Shown here: positions 43,723 to 54,400 of the stretch, piece by piece
Layout: the number at the start of each line of letters is the position of its first letter
How positions within the stretch are numbered: the first letter of the stretch is position 1
NCBI GenBank assembly: GCA_032622095.1
Contig: CP136061.1
Coordinates: 13,593,287-13,657,286, forward strand
Direction: 5' to 3'
DNA from: Siphonodentalium dalli
Taxonomy: Eukaryota > Mollusca > Scaphopoda > Gadilida > Siphonodentaliidae
DNA length: 64,000 nt
Made by a program: the position numbers and the translations under genes
Notes under the pieces: generated by a model
Databases searched by the model: none
What the model was told of the DNA's origin: nothing
Seen by the model: only the letters and a program-made list of their open reading frames with translations

Positions 43723-46101
43723 TCAAGGTCTGAGTCTAGATCGAACGAGCATATCTCTCAAACTGGGATTTTTCTTGTAGGCAATAATAACCCGTTTGTC
43801 GAGAGGCTCGGTCAATTTAGTGTTTAATAATGCAAAGTTTTTTCTGAAAATGTTTGCGATTTCAACATTTCTACGATTGTAGATCAGAGGAAAGCACAAG
43901 AAATTTCGAGAAACACCTTTGTAGTCAATGTTAAGTCCGAACGGAAGATATGTTTTAAGTACGCCCATCCAATGATTTTCGCGTTCTAGGCGTATTGAAT
44001 CGGTTTGGTCTTCGTCGGCTAGAATTGGTGTCTGTTCTATTGGCTGAAAGCTGAAATGGGATTTAATGTCATGATTAGATGAGTTGAAATGATCGGAAAT
44101 TTGCATGTCGAGTTTTTTGCGAACACTGGAAAGATGATTAGACATTCTAACTTTGAGAGAGGTTTTTGTTTGTCCAACATATTGTATACGGCATCTTTTG
44201 CATGTGATTAAGTAAATTACATTTTTTGAATCACAATTAAGTTCGCTATGCATTTGATACGATATGCGTGTTTGTTCGCTGGTGAAAGTGTTACTAGTAT
44301 TGATATATCCTATTGTATTGATGTAACATCGTTTTTTGTGACAAAATGAGGCTGAACCATTACCCAACACCGGCCGGTTGTGCCGTATCCTTGTTGGTTC
44401 AGTCGATGTTGGGTCATGGCGTGACGAGTTCAATTCTCTGAGAGTTTCGGACTTTACTTGGCGCAGTAATCTACTAGAGTAGCCGCGCGGTCGTAAAGCC
44501 TGGAAAAGCACTGAACAAGCTTGATTTAGGTCGCTTCTGTTCGTGCAGTTCCGGTGATATCGAATGATTTGAGATTTAATCAATCCATTGAAAAGTTTTG
44601 GCGGATGGAAAGATTTACGATGAAGTAGCTGGTGAGAATCCGTTGGTTTCGTAAAAAGTTTTGTATCTAAAATGTTGCATGATGTAAATTGTGGGCCCTT
44701 AAATATTGTTAAATCAAGGAAATCAATGCTGGTTTGCGATATTGATTCTTTGAGTTTGATTGATTCGTCATGACTGTTCAAGATGTCCAAGAACACCCTA
44801 AACTCATCCAGACCATGAGTCCAAATGATAAATATGTCGTCCAAGAATCTATAATAGGCTAATGGTTGTTTATCAGATTTGGCCAGGGCGCCTTTCTCCC
44901 ACTCTGCAACAAAAATTGAGGCAAAATTAGGACTAAACTTCTTGCCCATACTGCAGCCGGAGACCTGTAAATAATATCGTCCATTAAATTCAAAGTCATT
45001 CCCTTTAAGAGAAAGTTCTAATAATTGAAGTAGTTCATCTCCAGGTCTATGAGGATCATGGTGGAAATCAAATGCATTCTTAATTGACTTTAATCCGGCA
45101 TCGATTCCAATATTTGTATACATAGATTCCACGTCGAGACTAATTAGGTAAGCAGAAGATGGAACTTCAATTTTCGACAATTTAATGAGGAAGTCCTCCG
45201 TGTCTTTTAGATAGCTCGGATGGCGGGTAGCAATTGGTTTCAAATAGAAATCAATAAACTCCGAAATGTGGTACGACTCCGAAGCCACGTCGCTGATGAT
45301 GGGGCGACCGGGTGGTGTGTATGGATTAGTCCAACAGCTCAAAGGTTTGTGTATTTTAGGTAGCAAATAAAATGTCCTATTATTGGATTCAGGTTTTGCA
45401 ATTAGATACTGAACATGTTTTTTCTTTAAAACGTCCTGGTCCAGCAAGCTTTTGAGAATGAGATTGAATTTTAAAACATTGGATTTCCAAATTGGCCCAT
45501 CCAATGGTTTGTAATATTTAGTGTTGCTTAATTGGCGCGTCGCTTCTAGAATGTAATTTTCTTTAGACATGATGACGAGCGAGCTGCCTTTGTCACAAGG
45601 TTTGATTACAATGTTTTTATTGCTGCGAAGAGTTTTTAGTGCAGTTCTTTCAACTTTAGTGAGGTTATCCTCGTTGTGAAATTTTGGTAAATTTGTGATG
45701 TCGGTTTTGACTAAGCCAGCGACCTCGGGAATGGAGTGGTCAATCTGGCGATCAGAGGGGGTCCATATCGAAGGTTCTTTAAATTGATCTTTTAAACCTG
45801 TCGAATTGCGAAAGAAATCAGCCATAGCTGTTACTTCCCTAAATTGCATGCTTGCTGGACCGCCGTTCATTTCCATGGCATACATAGAGTCTGGTAAAAC
45901 CAATGTTCCATCCTCCGTCTCAACAACATGTGGTGTTTCTTTGAGATCGGGTGGGGTAGGAACAAAGGTTAGACCATACCTAAGTATTGATTTCTCACCA
46001 GCGCTCAGGGAAAGGTCGGGTACAAGATTGACTATCTCGGTGCCGAGACCGACTCTTTCCGCATGGCTGATGCCCTTCTGAGGAATTAGTTTAAATGACC
46101 T
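43723..46101 (-). CDS. Penelope-like element protein: RT plus GIY-YIG nuclease, permuted linker
   Basis: The frame is open from about 46101 to the stop at 43723. The first in-frame ATG is at 45885. Upstream codons still read a conserved N-terminal piece (YGLTFVPTPPDLKE), so the start has been lost or lies in another exon. RT motifs: IVIKPCDKGSSLVIMSKENY, FYLLPKIHKPL, ISLDVESMYTNI (first catalytic Asp), GCSMGKKFSPNFASIFVAEW, YYRFLDDIFIIW (catalytic DD) and TSIDFLDLTIF. The GIY-YIG nuclease follows (NVIYLITCKRCRIQYVGQTK, ISDHFNSSNHD, RLERENHWMGVLKTYLPFGL). After it come about 65 residues, FPLIYNRRNVEIANIFRKNF to KKNPSLRDMLVRSRLRP, which resemble the linker normally found between RT and nuclease. 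The ORF is otherwise undamaged, so it is a recent copy. Confidence 0.88.
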   Translation of the reverse strand, partial: RSFKLIPQKGISHAERVGLGTEIVNLVPDLSLSAGEKSILRYGLTFVPTPPDLKETPHVVETEDGTLVLPDSMYAMEMNGGPASMQFREVTAMADFFRNSTGLKDQFKEPSIWTPSDRQIDHSIPEVAGLVKTDITNLPKFHNEDNLTKVERTALKTLRSNKNIVIKPCDKGSSLVIMSKENYILEATRQLSNTKYYKPLDGPIWKSNVLKFNLILKSLLDQDVLKKKHVQYLIAKPESNNRTFYLLPKIHKPLSCWTNPYTPPGRPIISDVASESYHISEFIDFYLKPIATRHPSYLKDTEDFLIKLSKIEVPSSAYLISLDVESMYTNIGIDAGLKSIKNAFDFHHDPHRPGDELLQLLELSLKGNDFEFNGRYYLQVSGCSMGKKFSPNFASIFVAEWEKGALAKSDKQPLAYYRFLDDIFIIWTHGLDEFRVFLDILNSHDESIKLKESISQTSIDFLDLTIFKGPQFTSCNILDTKLFTKPTDSHQLLHRKSFHPPKLFNGLIKSQIIRYHRNCTNRSDLNQACSVLFQALRPRGYSSRLLRQVKSETLRELNSSRHDPTSTEPTRIRHNRPVLGNGSASFCHKKRCYINTIGYINTSNTFTSEQTRISYQMHSELNCDSKNVIYLITCKRCRIQYVGQTKTSLKVRMSNHLSSVRKKLDMQISDHFNSSNHDIKSHFSFQPIEQTPILADEDQTDSIRLERENHWMGVLKTYLPFGLNIDYKGVSRNFLCFPLIYNRRNVEIANIFRKNFALLNTKLTEPLDKRVIIAYKKNPSLRDMLVRSRLRP

Positions 46102-46118
46102 TTAAAGATGTTGGTCCA

Positions 46119-47300
46119 GCTTGGAAACATGAGCACTCGAACGGATAACATTACAAATTATTTAATTTTGATTATTAAAAACTATATTTACAAAACAAAA
46201 TTTACAACGGACCAATTGTCTATGAATGCTTTAATTGCAGAATTCAACTTTAGGTATAATTGCGAAAAATACAATGCATACTGCAGACTTGAACGTAATA
46301 TGTTCGATACCAAGTGGCTTCTAATGAAACGAGCACTTGAAAACGAAACCCGATAAGATACAACACTTTAAAGGCCGTTCGGATATATATCTCAATATTA
46401 TATTGGTAGAATAGAAAGTTGAAACATGGCCAGTCATTGACCGATTGTTCGTAAACAACGAAATAATTTGTCGACAAAGAACAAAGGGTAACAACTCTAT
46501 TAATATAGCCCCCGGCATCGGGGCTGTATATTCTGTTTTGACATATCCTGACTGTTTCGCAGCGCTGTGTCGTGTATCGTGTCCAATCTCCCATATTTGA
46601 TATCAACATATTATATGTCCATGTCACATTATATCATGACACCAGGTGCGAATGAAGAGTGTAAGACTGTTCGCATGTGATAGTGAGATAGTTTCCCCTC
46701 TCGCCCTTGAAGTATTGTATGCTAATGTATGTCTGTGATATTCCGTGTATGTTTTGCTATTCAATAAAACAAATTTTAGTTTGCTACTCCTTCTACTATA
46801 TAGAGGTTGCCAACCTTCTCATGTAATGGGAAATAATCGTAAAGGGGAGATAACTCCGGGAACAGACGCTGGGCCGAAATCGCCTTGCATTCAATTCCGG
46901 TAACTTCTAGATTCCTACATTCCCTAGTCAGTTCGCATACCACCATGGATTTGTATTTAAGAAATACAAATACAACAAAATTAATATGAACATACGTAAA
47001 CGTAATAAAGCCCACGTAGATTTAATACGCATGCCCGTCTGCTCTCTAAAATAAACTTAATAACGATTCTTTTTTATATTTTCCCGGTATCGAAATAGGT
47101 TAATGAAATTACAATCTCACCGATAAAAATATAATGATATTTCTTCTCGTGTTCGAGTTGAAATTTCGCAGAGGTGTAATTCCCAATACTGAATATCTGA
47201 CCTGACGTGGGGTAATAATATAATTACTTTGAAATAAGTCCAATTAGTCCATTTTGTGTTTAATTTCGGCAATGTTGAACAAATGCACACCAAGAACGGG

Positions 47301-47347
<47 letters not shown>

Positions 47348-47615
47348 AATATGAAGAGTAACACCTTTTAAGACCTATTTTATGTATTTAACATACGAGC
47401 TTTCGGGTTTCCCCTTCCTCAGGTATATATGCAAATGGAGTTACATCAAGATAACAGAACAAAAAAACAAAACTATATCTTGATGTAACTCCATTTGCAT
47501 ATATACCTGAGGAAGGGGAAACCCGAAAGCTCGTATGTTAAATACATAAAATAGGTCTTAAAAGGTGTTACTCTTCCTATTTATTAATTATCAGCAGACC
47601 TATACGGCTAAGAAG

Positions 47616-47628
<13 letters not shown>
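46119..47628. repeat. 1.5 kb direct repeat, copy 2
   Basis: Second copy of 41895-43402, joined at its left edge to the 5' end of the Penelope element (46118/46119). It repeats the last ~80 LINE codons, the stop and the 3' UTR. The (TA)n run at 47308-47342 is slightly longer. A substitution distinguishes one hairpin arm (CTTCCTATT against CTTCATATT). Confidence 0.93.
47343..47586. repeat. 111 bp-arm hairpin with Penelope-type motif, copy 2
   Basis: Arms 47343-47453 and 47476-47586. Same as the hairpin at 43117, with one mismatch between arms. Confidence 0.8.

Positions 47629-47685
<57 letters not shown>
47619..47685. repeat. (TA)n microsatellite
   Basis: About 33 uninterrupted TA units between the 1.5 kb repeat and the second Penelope remnant. 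A likely preferred target or slippage site. Confidence 0.95.
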
Positions 47686-47686
<1 letters not shown>

Positions 47687-47725
47687 GATAATAGTATGTG
47701 TACAGAAATATATATGACTAGTTTG

Positions 47726-48596
47726 ATAAATCAACATGACGACTTTTTCTATCAAAAAACGTCTTTAATTCCTAGGCCTTTCATGCCTTCATGGCAATTT
47801 TCAAGGAATGACGTGTATAACACTGTGAAGTCATATAGCAACATGGGGGATAACTCTTGACGTCAAAGTTAAGAACTATTGAGTTTTGTCCGGAATTTGA
47901 GTTTGAAATAATCTTCCTTGCTCAGTCTTTCCGAATCACTATCACTTGCCATCTTATAGAATGGGAATATTGTGTACATCCCTCTACCACATACATCTAT
48001 ATGTTCGCTTAGAGGGATCATCCTAGTGCTGGGATCTCTAATTTGTTGTCGATGGATCCGATTTCTCTCGACTAGGGTATCACCTGTCTGTCCGGTGTAT
48101 GATTCATCACATCCCGAACATGTGATGCAATAAATTAAATTGCGTGATTTACAATTTAATGTTGCATTTGGCACAATTTTTTGTCCATTTTTGAGTTGGA
48201 GTTCTGTTCCTGTGTACAGATATTCGTAGCCAACCCCACATGTTCTACAACGCGGGTCTCCACACTTGAACACGTGGTGTACTTTTTTTGTTCTGTTATA
48301 TTTTGCTCTTGTTAACATTTTTTTCATATTCCGTGGCTGTCTTTTACTCTCCAAAAAATTGTTACCTGGGAATACTTTCAGCATGCGCGTGTCCTTATGT
48401 AAAATTGGTAACAAGCTCCTTGCGATTCCCACCTGGTTAGGGTGATAAGGGTTGTGTGTAGTTACATATGGGATTTTTTCACCCTCACATACTTCACAGT
48501 GTTATACACGTCATTCCTTGAAAATTGCCATGAAGGCATGAAAGGCCTAGGAATTAAAGACGTTTTTTGATAGAAAAAGTCGTCATGTTGATTTAT
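47726..48596. mobile_element. Penelope-like remnant with inverted terminal repeats, 871 bp
   Basis: 106 bp inverted repeats at 47726-47831 and 48491-48596 (each with CAAGGAATGACGTGTATAAC or its complement) flank a 659 bp core with a truncated Penelope nuclease frame. In one orientation the arms contain GCCATGAAGGCATGAAAGGC, a Penelope-terminus-like stem. The RT has been lost. Inverted terminal copies of pseudo-LTRs are known for Penelope elements. Confidence 0.82.
47869..48501 (-). pseudogene. Penelope-like linker and GIY-YIG nuclease, 5'-truncated
   Basis: Open from a stop at 48502 to 47869, with its first codons inside the right inverted repeat. Reading order: linker KIPYVTTHNPYHPNQVGIAR, LLPILHKDTRMLKVFPGNNF and QPRNMKKMLTRAKY; then the Cys cluster CGDPRCRTC; then the GIY-YIG nuclease (NLIYCITCSGCDESYTGQTG, RNRIHRQQIRD). 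This is the usual linker-Cys-nuclease order of Penelope proteins. No RT and no ATG start, so it is not a working gene. The frame inside is undamaged. Confidence 0.86.
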
Positions 48597-48601
48597 ATAT
48601 A

Positions 48602-50247
48602 TATGTGTGTGTGTGACATATGCATTCATGCACAACCGTATGCAAGTGATTACAGAGTGTGATGTTTAGTCCATGGTATATTGATGAATATTGATAAACT
48701 GGGCTATACATGTAGACCAGAAAGAAACATATACGTTGCTTGGAAAGAAACGCCTTGTACGAAGCACATGTCGCAAGAGTATGGGCGCATTTGTTGGAAT
48801 ATCATTTTTACCAACGTTTCCGACACATGGTTCAATCTGAGCTGTGAATGCTTCTGTGCATATATTGAAGATACCCTCGTGGGTTCCAAATAAACATATG
48901 CGAAATAGGACTACAGGGCGGAAAATTATGCTAAAGTTGATATAAGTACGGGGCGACACGTGGAAGCAAGTTCCAACATGGAATAAAGTCTGTCTGAAAT
49001 GCACTATTATGTAAATCATATATATGTCCCAAATTCAGAAATGATTTGCATATATGTAGATGTGTTACCAAACAGCAACATCATTTCTTAATCTGAGAAG
49101 ATAATACATGCAGCAATTGTAATGGACTGTAGTGTGTGTATAGACTGCCTGACAATTACAATGTTTATATACACAAATATGGACACAAATAAACACTATA
49201 CAGGGCAGGAAGTAGAAAAATAATAAGCATATATACAAGTATGCGTATTTGGAAGCATACGGACGGACCTACCACTCGATCAATATCGCATGCTTGGTAT
49301 GACATATATACACAAACTCCCATGCGCGTGTTATACTGCCCTCAGTTTATCAGACAAGTGCAATAGCGTAAGGATAGCACGATCAATCAAGTACCCTAAG
49401 TGTTATACTTCTCTGATCACAGAAGTCTCATAAACTATTGACAGGTAACACTCATATGTGGTTGTTTGTTTACCACACACTCAACTGACATATGCTAACT
49501 GACTCCCTCTACAACCGTGCAAGAGGAATGGTTCCTAACATTGTTTCTTCTGTGGAAGGGCGAAATTTTAAATTGGACACTCGTAGAATTAACAACACAA
49601 ACAAATGGAAAATTTAAACATTTTAGTGACAATATATGTATTTTTCTTGGGATAAATGCCATATCTGCCTAAATTTAATTGGCACCAAATACTCAGTCAT
49701 ACCAGGTAGCATCGAAAACATTGTCAATGTGCCCAATTACTGGCTATGTCACAACCGTAAGGCTGTATTTTTTACTCTTTTTTTATACAATCCGGTCCTG
49801 CATCAATCCTTTTACACTGCGCTACTGCATCAATAAAAGGACAGTCCAAACTATATACCAGGATGCCTTGATCAATATCGTTATACTATACATGTATAGA
49901 AGCATCTTCCAGAATATAATTTAAGTATTTTAGTGACAATATTTATATGTCACAACCGTAAGGCTTTACTTTTTACAATTCGTTCTAACATCAATCTTTT
50001 TACACTGCGCTACTGCATCAATAACGGACTGTCCAGTCTATATGCCCGAATACTCGATCAATCGTGATATGACGCATTTTCCGGAATATCATCTCAACAT
50101 AATAATCTCAACAGTGGAAAGCATCGTGAACTAGCCACGATTTAACTTTTGAAGTACCAGTAACAAATTAAGACTTGTCGTTGTGTATGTCACAAGCATA
50201 TGGACGCACTTGCCACTATATCAATAGCACACGCTTGGTATGAAACA

Positions 50248-50252
<5 letters not shown>
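48602..50252. other. Unassigned DNA with a diverged ~200 bp duplication
   Basis: GTCACAACCGTAAGGCT, then TTTTACACTGCGCTACTGCA, then a GGACAGTCCA-like block occur twice (from about 49747 and 49949). A CATATGGACG...GCTTGGTATGA phrase is shared by 49255-49305 and 50195-50245. No coding region recognised. Confidence 0.5.

Positions 50253-50292
<40 letters not shown>
50253..50292. repeat. (TA)n microsatellite
   Basis: About 19-20 TA units. Confidence 0.95.
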
Positions 50293-50295
<3 letters not shown>

Positions 50296-53200
50296 CATAC
50301 ATACATATACACAATCGCATGTTTTGTTCGGGTTGTCTCAGTAATGGCATGATTAAAAGCTTGGTATCGGGGACGTGGCGATAATTCCTAGCATTTAGAC
50401 TGATCTCAGTCATTGCAAGAGAAATTTTAACCCGACACCCTGACGTTTAGAAAATATCCAACTGATGGCAATTTCAGTCCACAATTTTGATCAAAAGTAG
50501 TAAAATATTGTTTGACTGGGGAGGGACCCGTACACCAGCTGTCCAAATTGCAACTGTCGGAAATATCCAAACTGAATCCATGATACCCACCTAAGGCTTG
50601 AAAATTTCCAACTGATGGCAATTTAAATCTATTGTTGGTGTGCAATTTCCAACTAGATGTACTGTTCCAACTACCTACTTGGACTGTCAAATGTCCTTCC
50701 GAAGTTCCGATAAAGCAAGAGTGTCAAACTTTTCGCCAGTAACACACATATGCGGTTGTGTTTATCACACGATCGATCACCATCTTCCAACTGACCCCCC
50801 ACCCACATCTACATTTGTTGCCTAACACTGCACAACTGACCCCCCCCCACACATCTACATTTGTTGCCTAACAATGTGCCTTCAAATGCAATGGAATCGC
50901 TAAATTTCTATTTAGAAACTCATATACTTAACCACAAATTTGGATATAATACTACACACCATCAGTAATTTGACAGCACAAAAACAATGTCGCATGCGTA
51001 TGGACACACTTCTCAGAATATGCACATACCCGACTCTGGGTCCTATTGTGAAATAGCCATCATCTGGCTGTTGCAATCATATGGGTAAACTTGTCGCCAT
51101 TCAAATATCGCTTTGTTTTAATTGATACCACCGCCCACTGGATATGTCATTCTAATAACAATATAACCAAATGTGATATTATGGGTTGCTTGTGAATTTG
51201 GATTTCGTTAAAAATAGTATGTTCATATTGTTGGCACCAATATTTTATTAATCAGAAGGAAATCACATCATGGTGGAGTCTTTATGTTTTCTTTGATCAC
51301 CAGTACACCCGTTTCTGTTCCCTTTCAAGTGTATATTATGGCGCTTTCCAAACATAAACAACAAGATTTTCACTATACCATGATAAGATCTGTTAACAGG
51401 CGAAAGAAAACTGCGTCAGCTTCATGGAGTGAATTCCTTTGTGACCAGATTCAAGAATCACCATAGAGTGTACCTACATTGACTCAGATTTAGCAACATT
51501 CTGGATTTCACCGGATCCCGGACCACTTCACAGTGGACCACCGTATTAACATTCAGGAAACTTATGATCAACGGAAGAAATATTTAGTAAAAAAAATTGG
51601 ATACTACATTGTGAATACTCAATGATGACTAGATATCATTAACCTGATTGTTGCATAACATGAAATTGAAAAGGGTATCTCATAAATTTCTAATGTCTGA
51701 AATACTGTCTTGTTCTGGCATGTAATCAGATTCATTCCTTCTGGTTATTTCTCATCTTGAATGATTGCAAGTAATGTTAGTTTGCAACAATTATCCAAAT
51801 AAAACTGAATTGGTTATGATGAATGACCGTTACTGTTTACTGCTCAGACAATCTCAAATGAAGGTGACGCTATTCTCATTGAATTTCCGAACTTCATCTT
51901 GAAGCTTTACTACTCAACAAGACGAATCCAAAATACTAATTGTATACTGTTATCACTTACAAATAGATGAACTGAAATAATGTGATGCATTCAGATGCAT
52001 TGAGAAATGACATTCAATTCTTCATTCTGGTTTATCTCCATTCAAAACCACATCAAAATTTGACAACCGACACTTAACTTATATTGCAAAAACTTTGTAT
52101 GGACTGAATTTCATAAAGTCGAACAGAGCCCATAACTCTGGTAGGCATTGATGGTCACAACCCGCGATATTATGCATATTCGTCCCCAATTTCTTGTTCG
52201 TCACCATGCCATATGGCATCAAATATGACAACCGACTCTTGAGTTATAATTCAAAGTTATATATACCCGCCGACTAATATCGGGCAGTATAATAACCATA
52301 CATCTATGTGTATACCCAACCAAAAACAATTCCCCTCCCCACCCCACCCATTGGATAAGACTAAAGAGTTCTTTGGTCATGCACATATAATTGTGGAACC
52401 CCTGACCTGTTTACCACTATTTACACTGGCCAGTGTTCTCTGTCAGACACAACACATTCGATATATTAATGCTACATTGTATAATGGGGTCTAGGGCGAT
52501 TTGTGACATATAGTGTACCTACACAATGCTTTATTATTGTTGTTAGATACTGAAAACACCAGGAAACACATGGAAATACAGTTTATTTTTCGTTTTTCTG
52601 ATCTGTATTTACCAATTAGTAAGGCAGTTAACACAGTTATTGAAGAACGGCTAAAAAAAACCTCTGAAATTTTGATAAAAACATGAGAAAGGGGGGTGGG
52701 TCCCCAAAATTTTGGAGGAAAAAAATATTTTTTTTGCACAAATGGGATGGTGGGTCCCTCGGGGTCGGAAAAAAACTTGTTGGGCCCTATATGTGCAATT
52801 TTTTTCCAGACCCCCCATGCTGTTAAGGAAGTTGTCTGACAACATTGGCTAATTTATTCAGAAACCAGTACATGTCAGATCTCAGAATTGTACTTCTGAT
52901 AGACAGTGCATGTGACGAACAGGATGTAGATCCGAAGTATCCCTGAAAAATAGAACACTGTAATAAGACATTATAAGTACATGTATACATGTACATGAAG
53001 ATGTAATATACAGTCTCTGCCTCGCAAAAATCATAACGAGTTGAAATAACACACATCTCAACACATGGTATTGTTTTATTATCGTATATGTCCACCAAAT
53101 ATGATAATCTTTGGGCGAATTTATGTCATTTATAAGTATCACCAACAACTTTTGTAAGTTTGAACAGTTATTTCCTCTCTGCATAAACACGAAATTACAG

Positions 53201-53512
53201 TACATGTGATGAGGTCGCTGATTTAAGAAACACTGAGACTCTCTGAGAGCGATTAGTGAGACTAATAAACAAAATAACATGTATGAGTCCTGATATATAT
53301 CCATACATGTTCAGATATCTATAATTCTTTCAATCAAATGGCAATATTCTCAAACAAAAGCAATGTTTTACTCCCACCCATCAAAACTCAGAGTGATCGG
53401 ATATCATTTTTTTAAATCCATTATTTTTTACCACCGGTACTTTTTAGTGGCCTGGTACAAACTCAACGAGAAGAAATTCCCAAACCAAATTGTGGATGAA
53501 TATGGATACTGT
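50293..53512. other. Unassigned intergenic DNA with small repeats
   Basis: A ~43 bp near-identical pair (CAACTGACCCCCC, then CACATCTACATTTGTTGCCT) lies at 50787-50873. CCAACTGATGGCAATTT appears twice at 50457 and 50608. Short open frames (for example 51284-51466) carry no recognisable domain. Poly-T and G-rich patches lie around 52640-52830. Confidence 0.4.
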
Positions 53513-53835
53513 TATGCCCTAATTAATCCTTAACCACATCAGAATTATGGGTAATTTTTCAGGATTTAGTTGGAAATATGGCTTGTTGCCATTCATAGGT
53601 AAACTCTCACTGAGAGCTTTCCGATGAATGGCAACAAGCCATATTTCCAATTAAATCCTGAAAAGTTACCCATAATTCTGCTTAGTCCAAGTCTTTTTGT
53701 ACTAAAACCAGCTAAGATATTGGTATGGCGAGATACCAGCATCTCGCCATACCAATATTTTAGCTGGTTTTAGTACAAGAAGACTTGGACTAAATTCTGC
53801 TATGGTTTATGGAGTCGATTAATTAGGGCTTTACT
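53513..53835. repeat. Foldback repeat with ~90 bp arms, interrupted by a nested element
   Basis: Inner arms 53540-53596 and 53624-53680 are near-perfect inverses (CAGAATTATGGGTAA to GTTGCCATTCAT). The inverse match continues outward: GCCCTAATTAATC at 53516 pairs with GATTAATTAGGGC near 53817. It does so only if the 112 bp palindrome at 53682-53793 plus one ATTCTGC copy is removed. The right arm was therefore hit by a later insertion. Confidence 0.8.
53682..53793. mobile_element. 112 bp palindromic mini-element with 7 bp target duplication
   Basis: TTAGTCCAAGTC... to ...GACTTGGACTAA forms ~52-53 bp arms around a 6 bp loop (ACCAGC), with few mismatches. It is flanked by the direct repeat ATTCTGC (53675-53681 and 53794-53800), and removing element plus one copy restores the arm of the surrounding foldback. 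Too short to encode anything. The mobilising enzyme is unknown. Confidence 0.8.
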
Positions 53836-53977
53836 GTAACTCTAAAGTTAAGTGGCTTTTGTGAGCCAGATATTTGACAATCTGGTAGCTGAATCTGGCC
53901 TAATTTTGTTGAACAAAATGTTGATTTTGGGAATTTTATATTATAGTGTACTGTGGTTATTATCATTTTTGGGTAAT

Positions 53978-54400
53978 TAAGGGGGAGGTCAAGTGAACAA
54001 TTTTGAATTGGATTGCCATTCAAATCTGCGGAGTAAAAATTACAGAGTTGCACATACATATACTTCTGAATGTGATTTTAATTTCTTGATGTGGTTTTGG
54101 AAACAACAGGTATTTATCTGGCGGGTCCGCTTGGAACTTTTCCCATAATAATGTTGATGTATTTTATTTTTGAATTTGATATTGATTTTTCAAATGTAGG
54201 TCAAGTGATGTAATTCCAGAAAAAAATTCTCAAAAATATATTTTGACAAAATTATTATTTACCAAGCTGAACTGCCAGATAAATACGTTGTTTTAAGAAC
54301 CACATCAAATCACACTCAGAAGTATATGCAACTCTAACTTCTGCTCCAGAGATTTGCATGGACATCCCCATTCAAAGTTGTAACTCACTTGACCTTCCGC
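53978..54400. repeat. Imperfect ~130 bp-arm inverted repeat
   Basis: GGTCAAGTGA at 53987 pairs with TCACTTGACC at 54387. ATACTTCTGAATGTGAT near 54059 pairs with ATCACACTCAGAAGTAT near 54309. CTTGATGTGGTTTTGG near 54085 pairs with AACCACATCAAATC near 54299. TATTTATCTGGC near 54112 pairs with GCCAGATAAATA near 54272. The spacer is about 145 bp. It looks like an old MITE-like foldback. Confidence 0.65.

Noticed and set aside
45806-46081. 91-codon plus-strand ORF
   Set aside because: It is antisense to the well-supported Penelope N-terminal coding region.
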